Shown one piece after another: positions 15,430 through 25,900 of a stretch of DNA of 64,000 bases (position 1 is its first letter; every line of letters begins with the position of its first letter). Position numbers and translations under genes: made by a program. Under the pieces are notes generated by a model, which was not told the origin of the DNA, did not search any database, and saw nothing but the letters and a program-made list of their open reading frames with translations. Source of the stretch: Hwanghaeella sp965227365 (lineage in GTDB: Bacteria > Pseudomonadota > Alphaproteobacteria > UBA8366 > Aestuariispiraceae); contig NZ_OZ245754.1 of assembly GCF_965227365.1 (NCBI RefSeq), positions 1,054,001-1,118,000 of the forward strand, read 5' to 3'.

Positions 15430-16677
15430 ATGCTGAAGACGATTGTAGGGGCGGGAACCGCCCTGGCGTTGATGTTGGGTGTCGGTGTCATGACCGCCGA
15501 CAAGGCCCAAGCCAAGGTGGAAGGCGACACGATCGTGTTGGGATCCGCCATCTCCTTCACGGGTAAGTATTCGACGAACGGGATCCACGCCAAGAACGGC
15601 TATGATCTGGCCGTCCAGAAGATCAACGAAGCCGGCGGCGTGAATGTCGGCGGTAAGAACTACAAGCTGGAAGTTCGTTACTACGACGACGAATCGACCC
15701 CAGCGCGTACCGCGCAGCTGCTGGAACGTCTGATCCAGCAGGACGGCATCCAGTACATTCTTGGACCGTACAGCTCGGCGACCACCAAGGCCGCCGCGCC
15801 GGTCACCGAAAAGTATCAGGTGCCGATGGTCGAGGCGGAGGGTGCCTCCCGCTCGCTGTTCACGCAGGGCTACAAATACCTCTTCGCGGTTCTGTCGACC
15901 TCGGAACTGTATCTCGCGAGCGCCATCGACCTCGCGGCTGAAGTCGCCGAGAAGAACGGCAAGAAGCCGTCCGACGTGAAGATCGCGATGGCTTTCGAGA
16001 ACGATCCGTTCTCGCTCGACGTTCGGGCCGGTGTGGTCGCTGATGCCGAGAAGTACGGCATGAAGATCGTCATCGACGACAAGCTGCCGCGTGACTTGAG
16101 CGACATGTCCGCCACGCTGACCAAGGCGAAGGCGCTGAAGCCCGACCTGTTGATCGTTTCCGGCCACTCCAAGGGTGCGGCGACGGCGGCTCGTCAGATC
16201 GGCGAAATGAACATCGACATCCCGATGATCGCCATGACCCACTGTGAAGCGGCGAAGGTGCACGACAAGTTCCCGGCGGCTTCCGAAGGCTTCCTTTGCT
16301 CCACGCAATGGGCGGAAACGCTGAGCTACAAGGACGACCTGTTCGGCACGGCGGCGGAATACGACGCGCTCTTCAAGTCCACCTTCGAAGGCTACACCAC
16401 GGTTCCGTATCAGTCCGCGCAGGCTTCGGCCGCGGTTCAGGTCTGGGCCGACGCGTTCGAGCGGGCCGGCTCCACGGATCCGCAGAAGGTGCGTGACGCT
16501 CTGTCCGCGACCGAAATGGACACCTTCTACGGCCCGATCAAGTTCTCCGAAGCGGGGAACAACATCGCCAAGCCGATGGTCCTGCGTCAGATCCAGAACG
16601 GCAGCTACAACGTGGTTGCGCCGTCCAAGTGGGCGTCGCATCCGCTGGTGTGGCCGCGTGCGGTTCCGTCGAACTAA
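15430..16677 (+). CDS. LIV-type ABC transporter periplasmic substrate-binding protein
   Basis: A 415-residue periplasmic-binding protein of the branched-chain amino acid/amide class. A signal peptide (MLKTIVGAGTALALMLGVGV, cleavage near KAQA-KVEG) leads into IVLGSAISFTGKYSTNG, the usual first strand. LGPYSSATTKAAAPVTEKY is the ligand-loop region. The ATG at 15430 is favoured over an upstream in-frame GTG at 15409 because GGGAAGAG precedes it and the signal peptide begins directly. It is the first gene of a five-component importer, and a strong hairpin follows that can raise its expression relative to the permeases. The ligand could be an amino acid, amide, aromatic acid or polyol. Confidence 0.85.
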   Translation: MLKTIVGAGTALALMLGVGVMTADKAQAKVEGDTIVLGSAISFTGKYSTNGIHAKNGYDLAVQKINEAGGVNVGGKNYKLEVRYYDDESTPARTAQLLERLIQQDGIQYILGPYSSATTKAAAPVTEKYQVPMVEAEGASRSLFTQGYKYLFAVLSTSELYLASAIDLAAEVAEKNGKKPSDVKIAMAFENDPFSLDVRAGVVADAEKYGMKIVIDDKLPRDLSDMSATLTKAKALKPDLLIVSGHSKGAATAARQIGEMNIDIPMIAMTHCEAAKVHDKFPAASEGFLCSTQWAETLSYKDDLFGTAAEYDALFKSTFEGYTTVPYQSAQASAAVQVWADAFERAGSTDPQKVRDALSATEMDTFYGPIKFSEAGNNIAKPMVLRQIQNGSYNVVAPSKWASHPLVWPRAVPSN

Positions 16678-16697
16678 GGATTAAAGCCTGTTGGCGG

Positions 16698-16737
16698 CCT
16701 CATCCGGGAAATGCCCGGATGAGGTCGCGCCTTTTTT
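16698..16737 (+). terminator. Strong stem-loop after the binding-protein gene (partial terminator or mRNA stabiliser)
   Basis: CCTCATCCGGG (16698-16708) and CCCGGATGAGG (16714-16724) are perfect 11-bp complements around a 5-base loop, with six T residues at 16732-16737. It lies between the binding-protein gene and the first permease, where such elements typically protect the upstream mRNA or reduce read-through. Confidence 0.7.
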
Positions 16738-16797
16738 CAAGCGCCGGACACGCTGGTGGGCGTGACGGTCCGGGCTTACCCTTCCGCGGAGACTGCG

Positions 16798-17703
16798 ATG
16801 TGGGACAATATTAGTATTCTGACGAGCCATGCGCCGGTGTTTAACATCCAACTGCTGTTGGACGGCATCCTGATCGGCGCGGTTTTCGCACTGGCGGCCT
16901 ACGGTCTGGCCCTGGTCTGGGGCGTGATGAACGTCAAGAACCTCTGTCAGGGCGAATACGTGATCATGGGCGGCTATTTCGCCTGGGTGATGGGCAAGAT
17001 GGGCCTGCACCCGATTCTCGCCCTGCCGATCGCGATCGTCGTGATGTTCGGTTTCGGATGGCTCGTCTACCTGACGATCATCAAGCGGGTCCTGACCAAG
17101 GACATGTTCACCTCTCTGTTGACGACCTTCGGTCTGGCCATCGTCATCCAGCAGGCGTTGAACCTGGCTTTCGGGCCGGAGGTTCAGGCGGTCGAATCCG
17201 ATTTCGCCACGCTGTCGATGTTCGACGGTTTCGTCACCGTCGCCAATATCAAGTTCGTGTCCTTCGTCCTTTGCGGCATTCTGGCCGGTGCCGTGGTGCT
17301 GTTCATGAAGCACAGCCGCATGGGGCAGGCGATCCGCGCGACGGCGCAGGACGCGCGCGCCGCGCGTGTCATGGGCATCGATACAGAGAAGGTCTACGCC
17401 TTCACCTATTCGCTGAACGCGGCGATCTGCGGCGCGGCCGGCGTGCTTGTTTCCATGATTTGGGTGATTCAGCCCTTCTATGGCATCACGCATTCGGTTC
17501 GCTCCTTCGTCATCGTGACGGCCGCCGGCATCGGCAACCTGCCGGGCGTCATCATGGCGGCGCTGGGCATGGGCGTGGCCGAGCAATATGCGGGGTTCGT
17601 CCTGGGCGCGGAGTTCCAGCAGGCGACGGTCGTCGTATTGCTGTTGCTGGTCCTGATCTGGCGGCAGATGCAGATGAGCAAACTGCGTCAGGTGGTTCAG
17701 TAA
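16798..17703 (+). CDS. livH: LIV-type ABC transporter permease (LivH family)
   Basis: A 301-residue inner-membrane permease with about eight hydrophobic helices. The helix LLLDGILIGAVFALAAYGLA and the downstream GVMNVKNLCQGEYVIMG are typical of LivH, as is the EAA-like loop RATAQDARAARVMGIDTEKV that docks the ATPase. The start at 16798 is supported by GGAG 9 bases upstream; an earlier in-frame start at 16756 adds non-conserved residues. It is the second gene of the importer operon and pairs with the LivM-type permease 190 bp downstream. The substrate is not determinable. Confidence 0.85.
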   Translation: MWDNISILTSHAPVFNIQLLLDGILIGAVFALAAYGLALVWGVMNVKNLCQGEYVIMGGYFAWVMGKMGLHPILALPIAIVVMFGFGWLVYLTIIKRVLTKDMFTSLLTTFGLAIVIQQALNLAFGPEVQAVESDFATLSMFDGFVTVANIKFVSFVLCGILAGAVVLFMKHSRMGQAIRATAQDARAARVMGIDTEKVYAFTYSLNAAICGAAGVLVSMIWVIQPFYGITHSVRSFVIVTAAGIGNLPGVIMAALGMGVAEQYAGFVLGAEFQQATVVVLLLLVLIWRQMQMSKLRQVVQ

Positions 17704-17893
17704 GGGACCGCTTGGCGGTGTCTGTTTGTGTGTTTGGTGCGTGTTTCGGACAGCCGGCGAAAAGATCGGCGCGAAAACAACACGATGAACTGGGTGAATT
17801 GTGGGGATCGAGGCATAGGGTCGTGACAGCCTTGGCGGGAATGCCGCCGGGGCGGTTTCGGCAGGCCGCTTTCCCCGATCTATGGGGAGCGTA

Positions 17894-18979
17894 ATGAACG
17901 CTGAACGTCGGAATATGATTGCCCAAGGCCTGCTGCTGGCCTTCGGGATCATCGGGCCCTTCTTGTTCCCGGCCTATATTCAACAGATCACACTGTTGTG
18001 GATCATGGTGTTGTTTGCCCTGACCTGGGACGCCATGGGCGGCCAGATGGGTTATAACAGCCTCGGCAATATCTTCTTCTTCGGGGCGGGCATGTATATC
18101 TGCGCCGTCACGCAGATCATCGTCGCGGGATACGATGTCGGGGAATACACCTCCGCCTTCGGCGCCATCAATGTCGATATTTCCGACGGCCAGTATTTCG
18201 CCGGTTTGTTCATCGGCCTGATCGTCGCGGCGGTTGGCTGTGTCATCCTGGCGGTCATTCTGGGACGGATCTTCTTCGGGCTTCGCGGCCCGTATTTCGC
18301 TATCGGCACGCTGGGCATCGCCCTGGCCGCCGGCGAACTGATCGGGGCCTGGGAATGGGTCGGCGGCGGCAGCGGCATTTCGCTTCCATTGTATCCGGCG
18401 GAAGCGGACTTCTTCCCCGGCGCCGGCGACGACGAGGCCATGTTCTTCTATACGCTGGCGCTGGTCGCGGCATTTGCGACCTATATCTTCTACAAATGGC
18501 TCTACAGCACGCGGTTCGGCCTGGCAGTGAACGCCATCCGGGACGATGAGGAAAAGGCGGAGGGGATGGGTGTCCATACCCTGCGCTACAAGACCGTGGC
18601 CTGGGCAAGTTCCGCTTTCTTCCTGGCAATCGCCGGCGGCATTCACGGCAATATCATTCACTTCATCGAGCCGCTCGAAGTCGCCTTCCCGACGGTAACG
18701 TTCGGCATCTTCATGGTGGCGATGGCGCTGTTGGGCGGCAAGGGAACGATCTGGGGGCCGGTGCTCGGCGCGATCCTGTTCCATGTCATCAAGGAGGTCA
18801 CCTGGACGCATCTACTCGGCTGGCAGTGGATCGCGCTCGGACTGATCATCATCGTCAATGTCGTGTTCTTCCAGCAGGGTATCCTCGGCTGGATGCGTGA
18901 GAAATGGCCGGAAGCCTTCGGTGTCACCGTCGAAGGGGCATCGGCCCAGGGGTCCAAAGCGGGCGGAGGGTCGAACTGA
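17894..18979 (+). CDS. livM: LIV-type ABC transporter permease (LivM family)
   Basis: A 361-residue permease partner. Hydrophobic helices begin at ILWIMVLFALTWDAMG; the family-typical GGQMGYNSLGN follows, and the coupling loop NAIRDDEEKAEGMGVHTL contacts the ATPase. GGGGAG lies 6 bases upstream of ATG 17894, which makes it a better start than the in-frame ATG at 17882. The stop codon overlaps the next ATG (TGATG), giving translational coupling to the ATPase gene. The 190 bp before it shows no gene or clear hairpin. Confidence 0.85.
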   Translation: MNAERRNMIAQGLLLAFGIIGPFLFPAYIQQITLLWIMVLFALTWDAMGGQMGYNSLGNIFFFGAGMYICAVTQIIVAGYDVGEYTSAFGAINVDISDGQYFAGLFIGLIVAAVGCVILAVILGRIFFGLRGPYFAIGTLGIALAAGELIGAWEWVGGGSGISLPLYPAEADFFPGAGDDEAMFFYTLALVAAFATYIFYKWLYSTRFGLAVNAIRDDEEKAEGMGVHTLRYKTVAWASSAFFLAIAGGIHGNIIHFIEPLEVAFPTVTFGIFMVAMALLGGKGTIWGPVLGAILFHVIKEVTWTHLLGWQWIALGLIIIVNVVFFQQGILGWMREKWPEAFGVTVEGASAQGSKAGGGSN

Positions 18980-19728
18980 TGAGCGGCAACAAGGTCATTG
19001 AGGTCAACGGCGTCTCCAAATCCTATGGCGGCGTGGTGGCCAATCACGATATCTCCCTCGAAGTGGAAGAGGGGAAGATCACCGGGCTGATTGGTCCGAA
19101 CGGATCGGGCAAGACGACCCTGTTCAATTCGATCGTCGGGTATCACCCGATCGACGAGGGGTCGATCAAGTTCGAGGGCGAGGAAATCTCCAAGCTACGG
19201 GTTCAGCAGATCGCCCGCAGGGGCCTTCTGCGGACGTTCCAACAGACGCGCATCTACAGCAAGATGAACTGCGTCGACAACATGCTGATTTCCATTCCGC
19301 ACCGTAAGCACGGGTTCTTGGACATGTTCGGGACCAACGGCAAAGCGGACCGGGACAAGGCGGAGCATCTGCTGGAATTCGTCGGCCTGTACAGCAAACG
19401 GTTCCTGCCCAGCGGAGACCTGTCCTTCGGGCAGCAGAAACTGTTGGAATTCGCCATGGCGTTGATGAACGAGCCCAAGGTCCTGTTGCTGGACGAGCCG
19501 ACAGCGGGGATCAACCCGACGCTGATCAACGGTCTGATCGACCGGTTGAAGCGTGCGAATACCGATTTCGGCATCACCCTGCTGGTGATCGAACACAACA
19601 TGCGGGTCATCATGAACATGGCCGACAAGGTCTACTGTCTCGCTCACGGGGAAATGCTGGCTTCCGGCAGCCCCGACGAGGTTCAGAACGACCAGCGTGT
19701 GATCGACGCCTATCTTGGCGCCCATTGA
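18979..19728 (+). CDS. livG: LIV-type ABC transporter ATP-binding protein (LivG family)
   Basis: A 249-residue ATPase. Walker A is GPNGSGKTT, the signature is LSFGQQKLLEF, Walker B is VLLLDEPTAG, and the switch His is in VIEHNMRVI. The pattern and the phrase INPTLINGLI place it in LivG. The ATG overlaps the livM stop by one base, so translation is coupled. It forms a cytoplasmic heterodimer with LivF to energise LivH/LivM. Nothing is unusual in length or motifs. Confidence 0.88.
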   Translation: MSGNKVIEVNGVSKSYGGVVANHDISLEVEEGKITGLIGPNGSGKTTLFNSIVGYHPIDEGSIKFEGEEISKLRVQQIARRGLLRTFQQTRIYSKMNCVDNMLISIPHRKHGFLDMFGTNGKADRDKAEHLLEFVGLYSKRFLPSGDLSFGQQKLLEFAMALMNEPKVLLLDEPTAGINPTLINGLIDRLKRANTDFGITLLVIEHNMRVIMNMADKVYCLAHGEMLASGSPDEVQNDQRVIDAYLGAH

Positions 19729-19744
19729 TCCGGGAGGCAGAAAA

Positions 19745-20614
19745 ATGACAGACGATACAGCCCGCTCCACCGGATACCATATGGGGGACGTGAAGACGGT
19801 CATCTCCGTCGAGGACGTCAACGCCCAGGCCAAGCAGATGGCCGAACCGGTAGAGCTTTCCAAAATCGCCGGACTCGCGAACAACGATCCGTTCGTGCAG
19901 ATCGAAAATCTGAAGGCCGGATACGGCAAGATGCAGATCCTGCACGATATCAATCTTCAGGTCGCGAAGGGGCAGTCCCTGTGCCTCATCGGCCCTAACG
20001 GGGCCGGCAAGTCCACCATCCTGCATTCGATATTCGGCTTCACCAACATCTTCGGCGGCCGGATCATGGTCGGGGACGGACCGAACAAGAAGGACGTGAC
20101 CGCCCTGTCGCCGAACCAGAAACTGAAGGAAGCGGGGATCGCCTATATCCTGCAGGACAAATCCGTCTTCCCCGGCATGACGGTGGAAGAGAACCTGTGG
20201 ATGGGCGGCTATCTGATGGACAATCAGAGCGACGCCAAGGAAGCGGCCGAGAGGGTTTTCCAGAAATACGACCGTCTTGCCAAGCGGCGGAAACATCCCG
20301 CCAAGGTGTTGTCCGGCGGCGAACGCCGTTTGCTCGAGATTTCCCGTGCTCTGGTGATGAATCCGGATGTCCTGCTGGTCGACGAACCGTCGATCGGGTT
20401 GGAGCCGCGCTTCATCGACATGGTCTTCGATATTCTCGACGACCTGCAGCATGGTGAAGGCAAGACCATCATCATGGTCGAACAGAACGCCAAGAAGGGC
20501 CTGGAATTCGCCGATATCGGCTATGTCCTGGTCTCAGGTGAGCTGGCGATCGCCGGAAAGGGCGACGACCTGCTCGAGAATCCGGAAGTGGGACGGCTGT
20601 TCCTGGGCGGGTAA
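19745..20614 (+). CDS. livF: LIV-type ABC transporter ATP-binding protein (LivF family) with N-terminal extension
   Basis: A 289-residue ATPase. Walker A is GPNGAGKST, the signature is LSGGERRLLEI, Walker B is VLLVDEPSIG, and the switch His of ABC ATPases is replaced by Q in VEQNAKKG, as is normal for LivF. About 50 residues precede the usual start (DPFVQIENLKAGYG), whereas ordinary LivF proteins are about 235-240 residues. GGGAGG lies 7 bases before this ATG and no other good start is nearer the domain, so the extension is probably translated. It is acidic, has no recognised motif and may be a regulatory or docking arm. Confidence 0.85.
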   Translation: MTDDTARSTGYHMGDVKTVISVEDVNAQAKQMAEPVELSKIAGLANNDPFVQIENLKAGYGKMQILHDINLQVAKGQSLCLIGPNGAGKSTILHSIFGFTNIFGGRIMVGDGPNKKDVTALSPNQKLKEAGIAYILQDKSVFPGMTVEENLWMGGYLMDNQSDAKEAAERVFQKYDRLAKRRKHPAKVLSGGERRLLEISRALVMNPDVLLVDEPSIGLEPRFIDMVFDILDDLQHGEGKTIIMVEQNAKKGLEFADIGYVLVSGELAIAGKGDDLLENPEVGRLFLGG

Positions 20615-20734
20615 CAATCCGGTCCGGTGACGTGTCGGCCCGTGCCTGGGCCTCGTGCCGTCTTCGCCGATAAGGGCGCCCGTGCTATCCTCCCGCCGGA
20701 CTACCGGTGGGAGGTTCGCGCATATGCCGGTCCC

Positions 20735-20956
20735 ATGCTGACATTCTATGCAGTCGTATTCGTTCTGCTCGTGGTCGAAACCGTCGCCACGTTGATCTTC
20801 GGCATGTCTTCGGAGATGGAGCGCGCCATCGCCCGCAAGCAATCGACATGGGACCGGGAAACGGTCTGGGCGCATCTCAATATCGTCCTGCGGGTAGCGC
20901 TCCGCGCTGCGCTTGGTATTCTATTGGCGATACGCATCGTCGAACTGACCGGATAG
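20735..20956 (+). CDS. Small two-helix membrane protein, unknown
   Basis: A 73-residue frame from ATG 20735: a first helix MLTFYAVVFVLLVVETVATL, a charged loop (SSEMERAIARKQSTWDRE) and a second helix VLRVALRAALGILLAI. An in-frame GTG at 20627 would add 36 residues of unlikely composition. No good Shine-Dalgarno is seen at 20735, so the start is uncertain. It sits between the importer and the SDR gene (9 bp before the latter) and is probably part of the same transcript. No family is recognised. Confidence 0.45.
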   Translation: MLTFYAVVFVLLVVETVATLIFGMSSEMERAIARKQSTWDRETVWAHLNIVLRVALRAALGILLAIRIVELTG

Positions 20957-20965
20957 GGAAGAACC

Positions 20966-21802
20966 ATGACCGAGACGCCGGCAGCCAGTCATCCCGCCAT
21001 CGCCGCCGGGAAGACCGCCGTGGTGACGGGCGCGGCCAGCGGCATCGGGCTCGCCGCATGCCGAACCTTCGCCGCCCGCGGCATGAACGTGGTGATGGCG
21101 GATTTCAATGCCGAGGACCTGGCGGAGGCCTCCGAAACCGTCGCTTATGACGCGGCCGGCAAGGTCCACGCAGTCGCGACGGATGTCGCGGATTTCAAGC
21201 AGATCGAGGTGCTTCGCGATTGGGCGATGGCCCGTTTCGGCGCTGTCGATTTTCTGATGAACAATGCAGTGACGCGGGTCGGCGGCGGTGTCGAAGGCAC
21301 GGCTGAGGACTGGCACCGCGCCATGGCGGTCAATTTCTGGGGCGTCGAGGGCGGCGTGCGCGCCTTTCTGCCGGCCATGCTGGAACGCGGCGAGCCTGCC
21401 GCAATTGTGAATGTCGGGTCCAAGCAGGGCATTACCAACCCGCCGGGCAATCTTGCCTACAATGTCACGAAATCCGCCGTGAAAACCTATACGGAAGGGT
21501 TGCAGCACGATTTGCGCAACCGGCCCGGTTGTCGTGTCAGTGCGCATTTGCTGATCCCGGGCTGGACGACGACCGGCAAACGGGAGCATAAACCGGGCGC
21601 TTGGATGCCCCAGCAGGTTATCGACTTCATGCTCGCCGGTTTGGCGGCCCAAGATTTCTACATTCTTTGTCCGGACGACGAGACGACGGTGGAAATGGAC
21701 CATGCCAGGATCCTGTGGGCGGCGCGCGACATCACCGAAAACAGACCACCCCTCTCGCGTTGGGAGCCGAACTGGAAAGCCAGGTTCGAAGCCGAGGATT
21801 AG
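20966..21802 (+). CDS. Short-chain dehydrogenase/reductase
   Basis: A 278-residue classical SDR. The cofactor motif is TGAASGIGLAA, the NNAV motif begins the structural strand, and the active site is S in VNVGSKQG with YNVTK supplying Tyr and Lys. AGGGAAGA lies 6 bases before ATG. As the last gene after the importer, it may act on the imported compound, but the substrate is unknown. An unusual C-terminal stretch (ITENRPPLSRWEPNW) is rich in Pro and Trp. Confidence 0.82.
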   Translation: MTETPAASHPAIAAGKTAVVTGAASGIGLAACRTFAARGMNVVMADFNAEDLAEASETVAYDAAGKVHAVATDVADFKQIEVLRDWAMARFGAVDFLMNNAVTRVGGGVEGTAEDWHRAMAVNFWGVEGGVRAFLPAMLERGEPAAIVNVGSKQGITNPPGNLAYNVTKSAVKTYTEGLQHDLRNRPGCRVSAHLLIPGWTTTGKREHKPGAWMPQQVIDFMLAGLAAQDFYILCPDDETTVEMDHARILWAARDITENRPPLSRWEPNWKARFEAED

Positions 21803-21835
21803 CGTTGTAGCCCATAGTGGCGGACAGGTCGGAAC

Positions 21836-22945
21836 ATGATGAAACGTTTCCCTTTGATACTCGCCACATTGGCCTTGCTGGCTGCCTGCGATGATGCGGC
21901 GGAACCGGCGCCGGAAGTCATTCGCCCCATCGCCTGGATCGCGGTCGAGCCCTTCGGCCTGGAACAGGTTCGGCGTCTTTCAGGAACGCTGCAGGCGGTC
22001 CGGACCGCGTCGCTGAGTTTCGAGGTCGGCGGTAAGGTCGCCGCGGTTGCCGCCAAGCTGGGCGACATCGTGAAAAAGGGCGACATGCTGGCGGAAATCG
22101 ACAGCGCGCCTTATCGGCTGAACGTCAATGCGGCCCGCGGCGCCTTGCAGGAAGCGAGCGCGGCGCTGCGGGAGGCGGAAAACACCTATCGACGCCAGAA
22201 ACAGCTCTTCGACAAGGGCTGGATTGCTCAAGCCGCGCTGGACAATGCGGTGGCGACCCTGGACTCGGCCCGCAGCAATGTGGACATCGCCCAGGCCCAG
22301 TTCGAGTTGATGCAGCGGGACATGGCCGATACCAAGCTATTGGCGCCGTATGACGGCCGGATCACCAGCCGGACTATCGAGCCGTCGCAGCAGGTCTCGG
22401 CCGGTCAGCCCGTCTTCGAGATTGAAGGGCAGGGCGGGTTGGAAGTCTCCGTTATGGTGCCCGAAACGATTATCCAACGAGTCAGCGACGGCCAGACCTT
22501 CGATGTCAATTTCGCCGGTATCGACAATCTGACCGCCAAGGCCCGCGTGACGGAGATCGGTCCGCGCGCGGAAACGAGCAACGCCTTTCCGGTGACTCTG
22601 GCGCTGGACGCGGACTATCCCTCGCTGCGCTCGGGCATGAGCGTGGAGGTCAATTTCACCTTCGAGGGCCGGGGACGGACCGGCTATTCCGGCAAGACGG
22701 TGAAGGTGCCGTTTTCCGCCATCATCCCCGGCAACGCTCAGGATGCGCTGGTCTATGTTTTCGATCCGGATACCGGTACGGTCAGCCGCCGCTCGGTGCA
22801 GACGGAAAACATCATCGACAACCAGGTGCTGATCTCTTCAGGGCTTGAAGCCGGGGAAATTATCGCGACCGCGGGCGTGAGCTTTCTGCGCGACGGACAG
22901 AAGGTTCGACTGTTCGATACCAGCGTGAAGCAGTTCAACCAATGA
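21836..22945 (+). CDS. RND efflux periplasmic adaptor (membrane fusion) lipoprotein
   Basis: A 369-residue HlyD/AcrA-type adaptor. A lipobox LLAAC ends the signal peptide (MMKRFPLILATLALLAAC). The lipoyl-like half-motifs are SLSFEVGGKVAAVAAKLGD and DTKLLAPYDGRITSR, flanking an alpha-hairpin (YRLNVNAARGALQEASAALRE onward). Beta-barrel and membrane-proximal domains follow. It links the inner-membrane RND pump to an outer-membrane channel. Its stop overlaps the RND gene start (ATGA). No TolC-like gene is present, so the pump must use one encoded elsewhere. Confidence 0.87.
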   Translation: MMKRFPLILATLALLAACDDAAEPAPEVIRPIAWIAVEPFGLEQVRRLSGTLQAVRTASLSFEVGGKVAAVAAKLGDIVKKGDMLAEIDSAPYRLNVNAARGALQEASAALREAENTYRRQKQLFDKGWIAQAALDNAVATLDSARSNVDIAQAQFELMQRDMADTKLLAPYDGRITSRTIEPSQQVSAGQPVFEIEGQGGLEVSVMVPETIIQRVSDGQTFDVNFAGIDNLTAKARVTEIGPRAETSNAFPVTLALDADYPSLRSGMSVEVNFTFEGRGRTGYSGKTVKVPFSAIIPGNAQDALVYVFDPDTGTVSRRSVQTENIIDNQVLISSGLEAGEIIATAGVSFLRDGQKVRLFDTSVKQFNQ

Positions 22946-25900
22946 TGTCCCGTTTCAATCTGACCGCCCTGGCCTTCGAGCATAAGAAGCTCGTTTGCCT
23001 GGTCATCGCGATCCTACTGATCTATGGGGCGTTCAGCTATTTCACACTGCCGGCCCGCGAGGATCCGGAAATCACCATCCGCGAGGCGACGGTCACGACG
23101 CGCTTTCCCGGCATGGCGCCCGATCGTGTGGAATTGCTGATCACCAAGAAACTGGAAGAAGCGATCCGGACGATTCCGCAAGTGGAGGAAATCCGCTCCA
23201 CCTCCATGACGGGGGTATCGATCATCCATGTGGAAATCATGGATCGTTACTTTGCGCTTGAGGATATCTGGACGGACCTTCGGGCCAAGGTGACCGATGC
23301 GCGCGGAAACCTGCCGGAGGGCACCGGCGCCCCGCGCATCGACGATGACCGCGGCGATGTCTCCATGATCACGCTGGCCCTGACATCAGACGGCTTCGAC
23401 ATGGGGCTGATGTACGACGTCGCCAAACATGTTCGCGACACGCTCTATCTGGTCGAGGGGACGAAACGGATCGACCTGTTCGGTGTGCAGGAGGAACGGG
23501 TATTCCTAGAAGTATCGAATGCGCGTCTCGCCCAATTGGGGATATCGCCCTTCGAACTGATTTCCGCTCTGCAGCAGCAGAACATCATTCATCCGGGGGG
23601 CGATATTAACGTCGGTGCCAAGGAGATCATTCTGGAACCGACCGGGAACTACCGGAGCGTGGAGGATATCGGCGAGACGCTTATCACCCTGCAGAACAAT
23701 GCGGATGTCATTCCGTTGAAGGACATCGTCTCCCTGCGCCGCGATTTCGCCGATCCGCCGGAACGGCCTTCCTATTTCAACGGCGAGCAGGCCATCGTCT
23801 TCGCGATTTCGATGCTCTCCGGACAGAATGTGCTGGAGTATTCGCCGCGCATGCGGGAGGCGATCCAGCGGATCGAAGAGTCCCTGCCGGTCGGCTACCA
23901 ATTGCAGGTCGCGACTTATCAGGCCGATCAGGTCCGTGCCACGGTCAATGGCGTTTCGCTGAACGTGCTGGAGACGCTCGCGATCGTTCTGGTCGTGGTG
24001 ATGCTCTTCCTGGGTGTCCGGACCGGTGCGATCGTCGGCGCCATCGTGCCGTGTGTCATGCTGGGAACGCTGGGGATCATGAGCCTCTCCGGCATGGAAT
24101 TGCAGCGCATGAGTCTGGCGACGCTGATCATCGCGCTGGGGCTGCTGGTCGACAACGGCATCGTCATCGCCGAGGATTTCAAGCGCAGGCTGGTCGAAAC
24201 CGGAATGGACCGATACGAGGCGATGATCAGTGGGGGGCGCGAACTGGCCTTGCCGCTGCTGACCTCAACTTTGACGACGATCCTGGTCTTCCTGCCGCTG
24301 ATGCTGGCGGAGCATATGGCCAGCGAATATACACGGTCGATCAGTCTGGTGATCCTTATTTCACTGATGACCAGTTGGGTCCTGGCACTCTGTGCCACGC
24401 CCTTGCTTTGCTACGCCTTTATCAAGGTCGATCCGCAAGCAGGCGACGCCGGTGCCGAGAAAAAACCGCAGGGACGGCTGTATTCGGTCTATGGGGCTTT
24501 GCTGGCCCTGGCGCTGCGTTTCAAGATTCCATTCCTGCTGCTGATGGTCGTTGCGCTGGTCGGATCGGTTTCGCTGTTCGGGCAGGTGCCGAAGCAGTTC
24601 TTTCCTGATTCCGACAGGTCGCAAGTCCTTGTCTATGTCGATCTGCCCGCCGGAACACCCGTGGCGCATACGAACCAGCGGATGCAGGATATCTTTGCCT
24701 GGCTGGATGACCGGGAGAGATTTCCCCACATCGTCAGCCATGCCGGATATGTCGGATACGGCGGCCCGCGGTTCGTCCTGTCGCTGGCGCCGATCGACCC
24801 GGCCGACAACAAGGGGTTCATCGTCCTCAATATCGATGAGCCCGAGAATATGGACAGCACCATATCGGCCTTGCAGCGTGGTTTCATCGAAGATCATTTC
24901 GATCTCTCAGCACGGGTGAAGCGGATGTTCCTGGGACCTTCCGATTCATCGGAAATCGAGGTCCAGGTGATCGGGCCGGACGCGGACTACATCTATCGAA
25001 CGGCGCAGCGGATCGAAGATTATCTGGCGACCCTTCCCGGGACGATCGATATCCGCAACAACTGGGAAAATCGGATCATGAAGGTCCTGGTCCAGGTCGA
25101 TCAGCAACGCGCCCGCCGCGCAGGAGTGACCAGCGAGGATATCGCCGTCTCCATGCAGGGCTATTTCGACGGCACGGAAGTCACCGAACTGCGGGAAGGG
25201 GATGACATCATCCCGATTGTCTTCCGGGGGGAAAGCAAGGAGCGTTTCAACCTGGACCGGATGCGGACGCTGAACGTCTATTCCCAAAGCCGCGGGGTGA
25301 CCGTGCCCTTGATCCAGGTCGCCGATTTCGTTCCCGACAATCAATATGCGCGCATCATGCGGGAAGACCTGTTCCGAACCGTTTCGGTGCAGGCGCGCAG
25401 CACGGTGATGACGGCGGAGGATCTGGTCCAGGTCATCGATGCGGAAATCGTGGAGATGCGCAAAACGCTGCCGCCAAATCATCGCATCGAATATGACGGT
25501 GTGGTCAAGGACTCCGCCGATGCGCAGACCGCGCTTTCGGCCAATGTGCCGGTGGTATTGGGGGTGATCGTCGTGCTGCTCGTCGCGCAGTTCGGGTCCT
25601 ACCGGCGGCCGCTCATCATTGCCCTGACGATCCCTCTGTCGGCGATCGGGGCGGTGGCGGGGTTGCTGCTGATGCAGGCGCCGTTCGGTTTCATGGTGAC
25701 GTTGGGCATCTATTCCCTGGCCGGCATCATCATCAACAACGCCATCGTGCTGATCGACCGGATCGATATCGAGCGTGCGGCGGGTAAATCGAACACTGAC
25801 GCGATTATCGATGCCTGCATGATGCGGGCGCGGCCCATCGCGATGACCACCATAACAACGATCCTGGGGTTGTTGCCGCTGATCGTGACGGTCGATCCGC

